64,000 nt of DNA from Treponema sp. Lineage in GTDB: Bacteria; Spirochaetota; Spirochaetia; Treponematales; Treponemataceae. The notes beneath the pieces were generated by a model. It saw only the letters and a program-made list of their open reading frames with translations, ran no database searches and was not told the origin of the DNA. Position 1 is the first letter of the stretch. Each line of letters opens with the position of its first letter. This document shows positions 26,774 to 35,361 of the stretch, one piece after another. A program made the translations under genes and the position numbers. The DNA lies in contig PDOP01000032.1 in assembly GCA_002749205.1 (NCBI GenBank), positions 1 to 64,000 on the forward strand, in the 5' to 3' direction.

Positions 26774-28756
26774 TTATGTACCGGTTTGATGTTTTAAAAC
26801 TAAATTGCGTTTTAATTCAAGTAAAAATGTTTCGTTAAAAAATTTGTTTTTGTTTTTTTTGATTTTGGTATTGAGCGGATTATCATAAGTCCATGCTCTA
26901 ACCGTAATATTTAATGTTGCATTTTCTTCAGAAGAAAAGTTTAATTCAATCGGGATTTCCGGTTTTGGTTTTGTGATAAATTTTGCAATATTTCCTGACT
27001 TGTTATATATAAATTTATCTGATTCAAAAACTGCAAAGCCATTTTTATTTTCTATTGTTATTTCCAATGTTTCAATGTTTAATGATGAAGTAATTATTAT
27101 TTGAGCAATGGTTCTTTCCAGATAATTTTCAATATCGGTTTTAACAGTAAGATATTCGTTTGATGTTTTGTTTGAATTTGAACCGGTTACGGAATAAGTA
27201 TTGGTTTCTCTTTTAAAATCAGAAATAATTTTATTTTCAACATTTACATCATTTATTGTTTGACGAATATAAACCGGTAATGGCCTTTTTTTTGAGTATG
27301 GCTTTATAAAAAGTAAAGTTAAAATTCCTGCAAAGATAAAAAAAGATAAAATAAAAACCGGCGCATATTTATTTTTTACTTTTATATTTTTAATACGCTT
27401 TGATTTTGGTTTTAAATTAAGATTTATTGCAATTCCAATTGATACCGGTAAAAGTAAAAATGCCAAAAAAAAGTAGTTGAAGTTAAACATAAGTAATGCA
27501 ATTGTCAGCCAATCTTTTTTTATTAAAATAAATAAAATTATAAAAGGGAATGTCATAAAAGTTAAAAAGCACCATTTGGTTATAATGTTTTTTGTTTTTG
27601 CGTAAATTATAGAAAATATATATGCCATAAAGAAAATGGGGTAGAGTAGAAATTCAAAAAACGAAAATAAAAATATATTTATCAAAGAAATTATCGGTTG
27701 TATACTTTCTAATACGGATATGTTTATTTTTAGTTTTTTTAAATTTTGTATTAAAAAATAATTGCTTAATAAAATTAAAGCTCCTGAGACCAGGACATAT
27801 ATCAATACCGTAATTTGCGGGAATAATGATATTATTTTTAAAGAGCCGAAACGAATAGTTAGAAAAAAGAAAATTAGTTTTCGGCTAATAAATAAAGAAA
27901 CTGTGTTAATTAAAAAAAATGCTACAGATATTAAAAACGCTTTTAATAAATCTATGTTTTTGAATTTTAATGATTTTGAAAAAATGAAAATAAATAACAT
28001 AAATAATGAAAAGAAAATTATTGCAATCGCAACATAAATCAGTATATGCTCGGATATAATATATATTTTATTAAATGGAAATGCAAAATAGTTTTTGTCC
28101 CTGTTTTCAGGATATCCGTTTGTGTAATTTTCAATTAAGGATTTACATAATTCAAAAACATCTGCATTGCTGTAAAGTTTTATCGCGGGTATTGATTTTT
28201 TCAAATATTCTGCAAGTAAAGATTCAGGGGTAATTAAATTAAGCTTCTGTGAATAAATTCTAAAAGAGTGGTAAGCAGACTTTTTTTCATCATCGCTAAG
28301 TTGTGAATATAAATCAGAAAGCAACCAATCAGGCGAAACCATACCATTTGCACCGGATATGATTTCAGTGTTTTTATCTGTATCCTCAAAAACCAAAACG
28401 GCGGCATTAAGGTATTGACTTATTTCACTGATAAGAAGTTTTGTGCCTGAGTTTAATTTCACCGGTACATCAGAAGGTAAATCCGAACAATCGTTAGCTG
28501 TAAAAGCTACTATAACCGTATATTCAGGTGTTTGTCTTTCAAGAAAGGATATTACTTTTCTAAGCTGTTTTATCATGTTTGTGTCTTTACCTGTCATTGT
28601 TTTAGATGAGGTTAAAACAAGTACATGATCCGATTTTTTCCCGAATTTATAAATTTCACTTTCATTGCCGTCAGGTAAATCATCGGTATTAGCCGTGTTT
28701 ACCGGTATAATTAAAAAAACTAAGATTAAAGTAAATGCTTTTTTTAAAAAATTCAT
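26774..28756 (-). CDS. Large polytopic membrane protein of unknown function
   Basis: A 660-residue protein. A signal peptide (about 5-23) precedes an extracytoplasmic domain (about 30-235), whose opening strand and KVISFLERQTP helix recall a Rossmann or peptidase-like fold. About eight membrane helices (about 240-490) and a second extracytoplasmic domain (about 510-650) with beta-rich content follow. No catalytic motif is recognised. It is 20 bases after the J-protein gene and 5 bases before dinB. It resembles in layout exported enzyme or transporter-like proteins of spirochaetes, but I cannot name it. Confidence 0.6.
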   Translation of the reverse strand: MNFLKKAFTLILVFLIIPVNTANTDDLPDGNESEIYKFGKKSDHVLVLTSSKTMTGKDTNMIKQLRKVISFLERQTPEYTVIVAFTANDCSDLPSDVPVKLNSGTKLLISEISQYLNAAVLVFEDTDKNTEIISGANGMVSPDWLLSDLYSQLSDDEKKSAYHSFRIYSQKLNLITPESLLAEYLKKSIPAIKLYSNADVFELCKSLIENYTNGYPENRDKNYFAFPFNKIYIISEHILIYVAIAIIFFSLFMLFIFIFSKSLKFKNIDLLKAFLISVAFFLINTVSLFISRKLIFFFLTIRFGSLKIISLFPQITVLIYVLVSGALILLSNYFLIQNLKKLKINISVLESIQPIISLINIFLFSFFEFLLYPIFFMAYIFSIIYAKTKNIITKWCFLTFMTFPFIILFILIKKDWLTIALLMFNFNYFFLAFLLLPVSIGIAINLNLKPKSKRIKNIKVKNKYAPVFILSFFIFAGILTLLFIKPYSKKRPLPVYIRQTINDVNVENKIISDFKRETNTYSVTGSNSNKTSNEYLTVKTDIENYLERTIAQIIITSSLNIETLEITIENKNGFAVFESDKFIYNKSGNIAKFITKPKPEIPIELNFSSEENATLNITVRAWTYDNPLNTKIKKNKNKFFNETFLLELKRNLVLKHQTGT

Positions 28757-28776
28757 TTTATTCCTTATTTGACTTC

Positions 28777-29187
28777 CTATTTTATTTCCTTGTCGTTTAA
28801 AATTTTTCCTGTTTCATACCAGTGTTCAATTTTTCTAAATGATTTGTTAATACGCCTTACAATTCCGGCCGCCTCAGCTTCAGATATTTCAAATGAGCCT
28901 GTATCAGGATGATATTTTTTTAAAAGCCGCTTCCATGATTTTTTGCACAGTGAGAGAGCCTCCCCCGGCAATAGATTTAAAACTGCGAAGTCTTCAACAA
29001 GAGCTTTTGGAACGACCACTCTTCTGTCTTCATCAGGTATATCAGGCGGTGGTCTTCTTTCAATTCTTTGCCGCGTTTGTCTGTACTTGGTACGACGTGG
29101 TGTTTCATATTTGGCAAACGGGTCTTCTTCTGATGACAAGTTTGCTTCTAAAAAAGCGCCTATTGTATCGTAATAATCATCTGTCAT
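28777..29187 (-). CDS. J-domain-like protein
   Basis: A 136-residue soluble protein. I start at ATG 29187 (MTDDYYDTIG), preceded by AAAGAGGT; the ORF remains open upstream within neuB. The C-terminal half has a J-domain-like helix pair ending in KKYHPDTGSF, with the invariant His-Pro-Asp (about 98-100) that stimulates Hsp70 ATPase, then a helix VRRINKSFRKIEHWY. The N-terminal half is Arg/Pro-rich (about 28-55). It overlaps the neuB stop by 11 bp. It is likely a co-chaperone for a DnaK; its client is unknown. Confidence 0.72.
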   Translation of the reverse strand: MTDDYYDTIGAFLEANLSSEEDPFAKYETPRRTKYRQTRQRIERRPPPDIPDEDRRVVVPKALVEDFAVLNLLPGEALSLCKKSWKRLLKKYHPDTGSFEISEAEAAGIVRRINKSFRKIEHWYETGKILNDKEIK

Positions 29188-30334
29188 CTGATGTACCTCT
29201 TTGAATAATATCATTAAATTTTGCACCTTCACCGGCAGTTACATTATGTTGTAATACTGCACCAAAAAAAAGATTTTCATGTTCAGGGGATTCGCCTACA
29301 CTTAAAATTTTTTCAGTTCGCAAAATTGCAATATCGTTTTTTTTAATTATATGCCCGCACGGTAAGTCGGAAGTATAATGCAGTGAGCGATTTGTTTTTC
29401 GATAATTTTCTTTTTCGGATTCTGCAAGTTTTTTTATGCCGGTGCCTTCAATTTTACTCAATAGAGTTTTTGAGTAGCCTTTATTTTCCAGCATATTTAT
29501 AATATCATTACGGGTTTTTCCTTTTAACCTTTTTATCATCTTAACCATTTTTGTAAATTGTTTGGGCGTTAATGCAACCGGGTCATCAAGCCCGCCGTCA
29601 GACTTTGAAAGACAAAGATGTTTTTCAATTATGCACCCCCCATTTGCTACACTTAGAGCAGGTACAAGAATTTCATCAAGTGAATGGTCGCTTATTCCTA
29701 CGGGAAGAGCAAATATGGAGCTAAGGCTTTTTAAAACAGAAACATTGTAGTCATGCTCAGGGGCAGGGTAGCTGGTTACACAATGTAAAAAAGCAACCTT
29801 CTGCCTAAAATCAAAACCGTAATATTCTTCTAAAACATTTAAGGCGACATCAATATCTTTTAGCATTGAAACCCCGCCTGAAAGAATTAAAGACGGTTTT
29901 GATTTTGCAACTTCTTCTAAAAGCGGAAAGTGATTTAATTCAGGCGAGGCTATTTTTACAAATGCCGGTTGTAATTGCTTTAATAATTTTGCCGACCTTA
30001 TTCCAAAGGGTGATGCGGAAAATAAAACTCCTTTTTTTGTACAGTATTCTGCAAGCTCAAAGAAAAAACTATCGGGCTGTTCAAGGGTTTTGAAATAATC
30101 GTATAAAGGTATTTTACCTGTGGGTAAATCTACGTTTCCTGTTTTAGGATGTAAAATTTCATCGGCGAAAACAATTTGTGTTTTTACCGCAGTTGCACCA
30201 CTGTCAACAGCGGCACAAACAAGCTCCTTCGCTTTTTTTATGGAGCCTGAATGACTTGTTCCTATTTCGGCAACAATTAAAACATTGTTTTCTGCCGTGA
30301 AAGTAATATCCTCGAGTGTAAAACCATGTTGCAT
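29177..30334 (-). CDS. neuB: NeuB/SpsE-type nonulosonic acid synthase
   Basis: Condenses PEP with an N-acylated hexosamine to give a nine-carbon sialic-acid-like sugar (neuraminic, legionaminic or pseudaminic type). Of 385 residues, about 15-260 form a TIM barrel starting VLIVAEIGTSHSGS and containing VKTQI and SDHSLD. The C-terminal antifreeze-like SAF domain (about 305-365) contains the SLHYTSDLPCG segment. ATG 30334 is preferred to an in-frame GTG at 30346; neither has a strong ribosome site. No other sialic acid gene is adjacent. The two Maf proteins at 57942 and 59444 could use its product. Confidence 0.85.
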   Translation of the reverse strand: MQHGFTLEDITFTAENNVLIVAEIGTSHSGSIKKAKELVCAAVDSGATAVKTQIVFADEILHPKTGNVDLPTGKIPLYDYFKTLEQPDSFFFELAEYCTKKGVLFSASPFGIRSAKLLKQLQPAFVKIASPELNHFPLLEEVAKSKPSLILSGGVSMLKDIDVALNVLEEYYGFDFRQKVAFLHCVTSYPAPEHDYNVSVLKSLSSIFALPVGISDHSLDEILVPALSVANGGCIIEKHLCLSKSDGGLDDPVALTPKQFTKMVKMIKRLKGKTRNDIINMLENKGYSKTLLSKIEGTGIKKLAESEKENYRKTNRSLHYTSDLPCGHIIKKNDIAILRTEKILSVGESPEHENLFFGAVLQHNVTAGEGAKFNDIIQRGTSDDR

Positions 30335-30352
30335 AATAATACTCACTATGAA

Positions 30353-30838
30353 TTATTTTTTTAGTTTTTCATCGTCAGAAATAATTTTATCGGCATTATT
30401 CTGAATATATTGTTTGATATTAAGATAAATATTTTTATTTGAAACAGCAAAAATTTTTGCAACCAACAATGCGGCATTTTTTGGCTCAAGCACAACTGCG
30501 GGAGACACTCCTGAAGGCATTCTTAAAGATGAAAAAATATCACTGCCTGCAAAACTATCGCTTTTAGGCGGACATGCGACAGTCGGGCTTAAAACACAAG
30601 CATCAACAAAACCGGAAAGGGCATTGCTTCTTCCGGCTATTGTTATATACACCTTTGGACAGTCTCGTTTTTCATATTCTTTGAGCATTGTTAAAACATG
30701 TTCAGGCGTTTTATGTGCCGAGCCTATTCTGACTTCGCAGTCAATACCAAAACTCTCAACTGCATCGGCTATTTCTTTTGCATGAGGTTTATCGCTTGCC
30801 GAGCCCATAATGATAATACATAATGGTTTATTTTCCAT
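30353..30838 (-). CDS. purE: Phosphoribosylaminoimidazole carboxylase, PurE
   Basis: A 161-residue PurE-type enzyme of purine biosynthesis that acts on carboxyaminoimidazole ribotide (class I) or AIR plus CO2 (class II). The conserved start IMGSASDKPHAKEIADA and the SAHKTPEH segment (about 41-48) are present. The ITIAGRSNALSGFVDACV region replaces the common GAGGAAHLPGM of class I enzymes, which fits the class II AIR carboxylase reported for T. denticola. It follows purC by 20 bases. Confidence 0.9.
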   Translation of the reverse strand: MENKPLCIIIMGSASDKPHAKEIADAVESFGIDCEVRIGSAHKTPEHVLTMLKEYEKRDCPKVYITIAGRSNALSGFVDACVLSPTVACPPKSDSFAGSDIFSSLRMPSGVSPAVVLEPKNAALLVAKIFAVSNKNIYLNIKQYIQNNADKIISDDEKLKK

Positions 30839-30858
30839 AAACTGCTTTACTCCTATTT

Positions 30859-31812
30859 TTATTTTATAATTCCTGCATTTTGTAAATTTTTTAAAAGCCT
30901 TTTTTCAACAGGATATTCTGCACGAGAGAATTTTTTTTGTGTAATTTTTTCGTAAACGGCGATGTAAAGCTCAGTTACTTCTTTCCATGCCGACTCATCT
31001 AAATCAGGAATATTACCGTCCCCACGATAACCTTTTTCGGCATATTTGAGGCGAATGAATTCTTTATCAAAATTTTCAGGCTCTAATCCTTCTGCTCGTC
31101 TTTTTTGATAAGTATCCGCTTTCCAATATCTTGAAGAATCGGGGGTGTGAACTTCATCAATTAAGAGTATATTTTCGTCTGCATCGATTCCAAATTCATA
31201 TTTTGTGTCAACCAGAATTAACCCCGATTTACTTGCACGCTCTTGCCCTCTTTTAAATAACTTTAATGCGGCGTCCTTGACAGAATTCCAAACTTTTTCT
31301 GTTAAGTATCCGCCTGAAACAACTTCATCGCATGTAAGCCTTTCATCATGTCCTGTAATACCGCCCTTTGTTGTAGGGGTAATAATTGCTTTTGGCAAAG
31401 CATCGTTTTTTTCGAGGCCATCAGGAAAGTCATAGCCGTATATGTTCCGCTCCCCAAGCGAATAACGATACCACAGCGCTGTTTGCGTAACACCTGTGAT
31501 AAAGCCCCTGACAATTACCTCAATCGGCAAAGGCTTAACTTCTTTAACTACAATCGCATTTGGGTCAGGGCAAGAGATAAGGTGATTTGCAATTATATCC
31601 TTTGTATTTTCAAACCACCATAAAGAAAGCTCATTTAAAACCTGCCCTTTGTACGGTAAACATGTTAAAATTCTGTCAAAAGCCGAAAGCCTGTCTGTAG
31701 TAACAATTAAACGCCTCTGAGCACCAAGTGAATACCAATCTCGAACCTTACCCGTATCCTTATTTTTTAACGGTAAATCCGAGCCTCTAAAAGCCTCATT
31801 TATTGAAATCAT
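30859..31812 (-). CDS. purC: SAICAR synthase
   Basis: Adds aspartate to carboxyaminoimidazole ribotide with ATP in purine biosynthesis. The 317 residues match the longer yeast ADE1-like form. Motifs include GKVRDWYSL (about 18-26), TTDRLSAFD (about 34-42), EVIVRGFITG (about 103-112) and VDTKYEFG (about 200-207). ATG 31812 follows CAGGAG; the upstream in-frame extension is rejected. It heads the operon purC-purE-neuB-J protein-membrane protein-dinB. Confidence 0.93.
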   Translation of the reverse strand: MISINEAFRGSDLPLKNKDTGKVRDWYSLGAQRRLIVTTDRLSAFDRILTCLPYKGQVLNELSLWWFENTKDIIANHLISCPDPNAIVVKEVKPLPIEVIVRGFITGVTQTALWYRYSLGERNIYGYDFPDGLEKNDALPKAIITPTTKGGITGHDERLTCDEVVSGGYLTEKVWNSVKDAALKLFKRGQERASKSGLILVDTKYEFGIDADENILLIDEVHTPDSSRYWKADTYQKRRAEGLEPENFDKEFIRLKYAEKGYRGDGNIPDLDESAWKEVTELYIAVYEKITQKKFSRAEYPVEKRLLKNLQNAGIIK

Positions 31813-31828
31813 AAACACTCCTGTCAAA

Positions 31829-31837
31829 ATTATAGCA
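31829..31837 (-). promoter_or_regulatory. Extended -10 promoter of the purC operon
   Basis: Minus strand TGCTATAAT, a perfect extended -10. No good -35 is seen. The transcript would start near 31822, leaving only about ten bases that include the ribosome site CAGGAG. Confidence 0.6.
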
Positions 31838-31888
31838 TTATTTTAAGTGTTTGTACATAGAAAATGAAATTCAATTTTTAAATCTAAT

Positions 31889-32021
31889 GAGGGGGTGTAT
31901 CCCCCTCGCTTCAAAAAAACTTGTTGCCAATTAAAAGCACTACTTGCGATTTTCAAGCTTTCGCTTAAAACTCGCAATTTTATCTTTTTCCCGCAACAAG
32001 TTTGTTTTTCCGCTACCCCCC
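31889..32021 (+). repeat. Family G element, copy G4
   Basis: Inverted orientation relative to G1: GAGGGGGTGTATCCCCCTC on the left, TCCGCTACCCCCC on the right. The core closed by CTTGTTGC/GCAACAAG is nearly identical to G5, 13 kb away, and contains the GNRA-type hairpin TTTTAAGCGAAAGCTTGAAA (complement). The purC promoter lies about 50 bp to its left. The linker at 32035-32056 (complement CGTCCAAGTTGTATGTA) is shared with G1. Confidence 0.85.
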
Positions 32022-32072
32022 AATGTAAAAGAAAAGCGGTACATACAACTTGGACGATGCACTAAAGATTTA

Positions 32073-32247
32073 CAGGCGTGGATTTCATAAGAAAACCCAA
32101 CATGAAAAACAGTACGCTTATACCTGATTTTGAAGCCCGCCGTCTATCCTTTTATCCGATTAAATTGTTAAGTAAAGGAGGCTCTTCCGAGACGCCGTTT
32201 TTTTAAATCAATAAAGGATAAAAGATTATGCAAGGGCGAGGGGTGGT
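32073..32247 (+). repeat. Family S structured element, copy S2
   Basis: GGCGTGG (32075), CAGTACGCTTATACCTGATT (from 32110), outer arm GCCCGCC (32135), internal loop TCTATC, second stem CTTTTATCC/GGATAAAAG, an inner GGAGGCTC...GACGCCG part, GATTATG, and the outer partner GGGCGAGGGG (32234). It adjoins G4 through a linker, as S1 adjoins G1. Confidence 0.75.
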
Positions 32248-32276
32248 GCAGGTAATGAATGTAAGACATTACCTGC
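32248..32276 (-). terminator. Hairpin after the non-catalytic M16 gene
   Basis: A perfect 10-bp stem GCAGGTAATG/CATTACCTGC, 8 bases after the stop codon at 32285. There is no T-tract, so it may protect the mRNA 3' end rather than terminate. Family S copies S3 and S4 have a comparable hairpin at the same end. Confidence 0.5.
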
Positions 32277-32284
32277 CAACAAAA

Positions 32285-33763
32285 TTATTTTTCGATTTTA
32301 CCCGTAAATTGAGTGAATTTTGATTTGTCGACTTTTGATAAGATTTCTTTGTCGCCGACAACAATCCAGCTTATTTTTCCGTTTACAAGATATTGGTTTA
32401 TAACTCTGACGACATCTTCGGCTGTGATGGCGTTAATTTGGTCGATGAATTTCAGGTATTCGTAAGGATTGTCGTAATATACTTGGCTGGAAGTTAATTG
32501 CGATGCAATTGCGGAGTTGGTAACCTGACCGTTGTAATGTGCGTTGATGAATTTGGCTTTATAGGCTTCGATGTTTTCTTCGATTGGCGCATATTTTTCA
32601 CCGGTTGATTTTGTTACTCTGCCTTCACCCGTTTTTATGCCTTGTCCTTTTAGGTTGATTGTTTTGCCTGATGCAAGAATTGCAATGGCTTCATCAAAGG
32701 CTGTTTTTGCAAGTGTCGGTTTGTCGGATTTGAAAACTACAAGCGAGCCATAGGTTGCTTTAAATCCGTGAGGGTTAGCCCAAACAGAATAGCAGGCGGC
32801 GTTTTGTGTTCTAACGACTTCAAATAAAAGTTCATTTAAAATGCTGTATGCAAATTTGAGTGTGATAAAGTCGGCTGTATCAATGGTTGGTATTGCATAG
32901 TCGCCGCGAATGTAGGCGATGCCTTGTGATGCGGGAAACTCTTCCGTGTAAACTGCATTTGCCATTTTTAGTTGCTTTACTTTTGGAATTTTGTTTCGTT
33001 TGACCGGAATTGTTCCAAATGTTTTGTTTAATTGCGATATAAGTGTTTGATCATCAAAGTTGCCCACCAGAACAATGAGCATTCTGTCGGCTGTTAGTTT
33101 TTCGGAATACCAATTTTTTACATCATCGATGGTTATAGCTTGTATGGATTCAACGCTTCCGTCTTTTTCCGCAATGTAGGGGTGTTTTTTAAAAGTTCTT
33201 TCATGCAGTTTTTTTACCGCAAAAGCGTAAGGGTCGCTTAGCTCTTCTTTTAAGGCTATTTGTGCTTCTTGTTTTACCAAGTTTAACTGCACGGGATTAA
33301 AAGCCGGGTGGATGACTGCATCGGTAAATACTTCAAGCATTTGATTCCAATATTTGTCTATGGTTGTAAGGTTAAGCCATGATATGTCAACTCCTGTTTC
33401 ACAGCTCATCGAGCTTGAGTATTCAAACGATATGTTTTTTAAGTCTTCAAAAGAGTGTTTTTCAGAGCCTCGAATCATTGTGGCAAGAGTTAATTTTTCT
33501 ATGCCGTCCATTCCTTTTGGAACTAACGCAAGACCGCCTTTGTACACTACATTCATCGTGAAAATTCTATTGCTTTCCTGCTTTTTGATAATTACCTTTA
33601 TTCCGTTATCGAGAGTGTGTGTAGATATAAGCGGAACATTTGCTTTCATAAAACTGCTTGCATTTTCAATATCAAGCGGTTTTTGTTTTTCAGCTTTTGT
33701 ACATGAAAAGCATAAACTTACAGCAATGACTGCTATGATTAAATATTTGTATTTTTTATTCAT
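32285..33763 (-). CDS. M16-family peptidase-like lipoprotein, non-catalytic subunit
   Basis: A 492-residue paralogue of the M16 metallopeptidase encoded just upstream. A lipoprotein signal is present, with a hydrophobic stretch ending LCFSC (Cys about 21). The zinc motif HxxEH is missing: the matching segment reads GIEKLTLATMIRG. It is probably the scaffold half of a heterodimer, as in other paired M16 peptidases. It starts at ATG 33763, sharing one base with the preceding stop (TAATG), with GGGGAG upstream, so translation is coupled. Confidence 0.85.
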   Translation of the reverse strand: MNKKYKYLIIAVIAVSLCFSCTKAEKQKPLDIENASSFMKANVPLISTHTLDNGIKVIIKKQESNRIFTMNVVYKGGLALVPKGMDGIEKLTLATMIRGSEKHSFEDLKNISFEYSSSMSCETGVDISWLNLTTIDKYWNQMLEVFTDAVIHPAFNPVQLNLVKQEAQIALKEELSDPYAFAVKKLHERTFKKHPYIAEKDGSVESIQAITIDDVKNWYSEKLTADRMLIVLVGNFDDQTLISQLNKTFGTIPVKRNKIPKVKQLKMANAVYTEEFPASQGIAYIRGDYAIPTIDTADFITLKFAYSILNELLFEVVRTQNAACYSVWANPHGFKATYGSLVVFKSDKPTLAKTAFDEAIAILASGKTINLKGQGIKTGEGRVTKSTGEKYAPIEENIEAYKAKFINAHYNGQVTNSAIASQLTSSQVYYDNPYEYLKFIDQINAITAEDVVRVINQYLVNGKISWIVVGDKEILSKVDKSKFTQFTGKIEK

Positions 33764-35223
33764 TATTTTTCTCCCCACCAAAAACAGTTGTCTTTGGTTA
33801 TAATTTCAAAGCCTTCTTTTTTAAATTCAGCTTCTTCTTTTGCATAGTCGTTTGCATTCATTCTGACTAAGATAATCGGAACATTGTTTATAACATAAGT
33901 TTTTAGGAAGGCGTTTATGTCATCTTTTGTTACCTTATTTAAATTATCTATGTAGTTGAAAAAGTATTCCGCAGATGCAGATGACCACCAAAAGGCCAAC
34001 GATTCGATAAAGCTGTTCGGATTTTCCATACCGAGAATTTGCTCGTCTTCAAGTCTTCTTTTTATAACTTCAAATTCTTTTTCGTTAAAATAGTTTGGCT
34101 CGTCAATTGTTTTTTGTATTTCTTTATATACAATTCTTCCAAAGGTTTTTACTCTTTTTGCGGTTGATTCTTTGTTGTCTATGAGTGCTACGGTTCCAAA
34201 GTTTATTTCTCCGCCGTCTCTTTGTGTAAAATAACCTGCCCAAGTTTGGTCTTTTTCGTATAGTTTTGGCACCTTTTTAAATATATTTTTTTTGAACTTA
34301 CCCTGTGGCGCACCGTAAAGGCTTCCCCAAATATCTGCACCGTAAGTTGAATTAGCCTCTCTTATAACATCCGGCCCGCGCATTAACATATAGAATATTC
34401 CTATGCCTTGATGCCAAGATTCATCGGAATATACAAGGTATAAAGGCTTTTTTACTGCAGGTCTTAATTGCGGTTCAGGCATTGGAGTCCAAGGGTCGTC
34501 TCCTTTTTCCCAATCGCCGTAGTATTTTTTTACTGCCTCATATACTTCATCAGGGTGAACATCTCCTGAAACAAATATGGCGGCGTTGTTCGGTATGTAA
34601 TATTTTTTTTGTATTCCTTGTAGCATTTCTCTTGTAGCCGCACGAATTGTTTTTTCATAGCCGCCGACATCTCGTCTCCACGGATATTTTGGAAACATTT
34701 TTTTTGTAAGCATTGCTCCGATTGGTGCCGTAGGTTTTGCATAATTTCCGTTTATTTCATTGCAGACAACATCTTTTTCGATTTCAAGCTCTGCTTTATC
34801 AAAAAGCGGATACCTCATGGCTTGAGACCAAAAATCAAGACCCTCTTCTGTTTTATTTGAAGGCAGTGTTATGTAATAATTAACATATTCGGTGGAGGTA
34901 GCTCCGTTCCAACCTGCCACTCCAAGTTGGGTCATTCTTGCCGCAAATTCTGTTTCGGTTGGATATTTTTTGTTTCCTTTAAAAAGCATGTGCTCGTACA
35001 GATGGAAAATACCGCATGTTTCGGGTGTTTGTGTTAAAGCTCCACATCTAAAATTGATTTGAATTCTTGTGATTGGTACTGCATGATTTTCCAATATAAA
35101 AAGCTCAAGACCGTTATCAAGTTTAAAAAAACTTAATCCCGGGATTGGTGTGGAATCGGCAAATACAGGTACCATTAGCATAAGCATAATCAGCATGACT
35201 GTAATTATTTTGCTTTTTTTCAT
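33763..35223 (-). CDS. M16-family zinc peptidase, catalytic subunit
   Basis: A 486-residue exported peptidase with a signal peptide (about 4-23, ending VFADS). It has the inverted zinc motif HLYEH (about 76-80) and a downstream EKDVVCNEINGNY with the third zinc ligand Glu. I start at ATG 35223 because GGAGG stands eight bases upstream; an in-frame ATG at 35238 precedes that site. It probably acts outside the inner membrane on unfolded peptides with its partner at 32285. Its mRNA seems to begin with a perfect hairpin. Confidence 0.88.
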   Translation of the reverse strand: MKKSKIITVMLIMLMLMVPVFADSTPIPGLSFFKLDNGLELFILENHAVPITRIQINFRCGALTQTPETCGIFHLYEHMLFKGNKKYPTETEFAARMTQLGVAGWNGATSTEYVNYYITLPSNKTEEGLDFWSQAMRYPLFDKAELEIEKDVVCNEINGNYAKPTAPIGAMLTKKMFPKYPWRRDVGGYEKTIRAATREMLQGIQKKYYIPNNAAIFVSGDVHPDEVYEAVKKYYGDWEKGDDPWTPMPEPQLRPAVKKPLYLVYSDESWHQGIGIFYMLMRGPDVIREANSTYGADIWGSLYGAPQGKFKKNIFKKVPKLYEKDQTWAGYFTQRDGGEINFGTVALIDNKESTAKRVKTFGRIVYKEIQKTIDEPNYFNEKEFEVIKRRLEDEQILGMENPNSFIESLAFWWSSASAEYFFNYIDNLNKVTKDDINAFLKTYVINNVPIILVRMNANDYAKEEAEFKKEGFEIITKDNCFWWGEK

Positions 35224-35248
35224 TTTTAAGTCCTCCATAGGTTTTTTT

Positions 35249-35286
35249 GAAAGGTTTTGTAAAAGCCTGATTTTACAAAACCTTTC
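35249..35286 (-). promoter_or_regulatory. Perfect 16-bp hairpin at the 5' end of the M16 mRNA
   Basis: GAAAGGTTTTGTAAAA and TTTTACAAAACCTTTC are exact inverted repeats with a 6-base loop. The promoter predicts transcription starting at about 35288, so the hairpin would be the first thing in the mRNA. It ends 10 bases before an ATG at 35238 and upstream of the GGAGG site. It may stabilise the mRNA, bind a protein, or be a MITE end remnant (compare TTTGCAAAAGTC). Confidence 0.65.
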
Positions 35287-35294
35287 TGTGTTAA

Positions 35295-35323
35295 AGTTTA
35301 CACTTTAGAGGTCTTATTGTCAA
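35295..35323 (-). promoter_or_regulatory. Promoter of the M16 operon
   Basis: Minus strand perfect -35 TTGACA (35323-35318), 17-bp spacer, -10 TAAACT (35300-35295). Confidence 0.75.
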
Positions 35324-35361
35324 TATAACTCATTTTTTTAATTGTTTTATTTGCCGATGCT

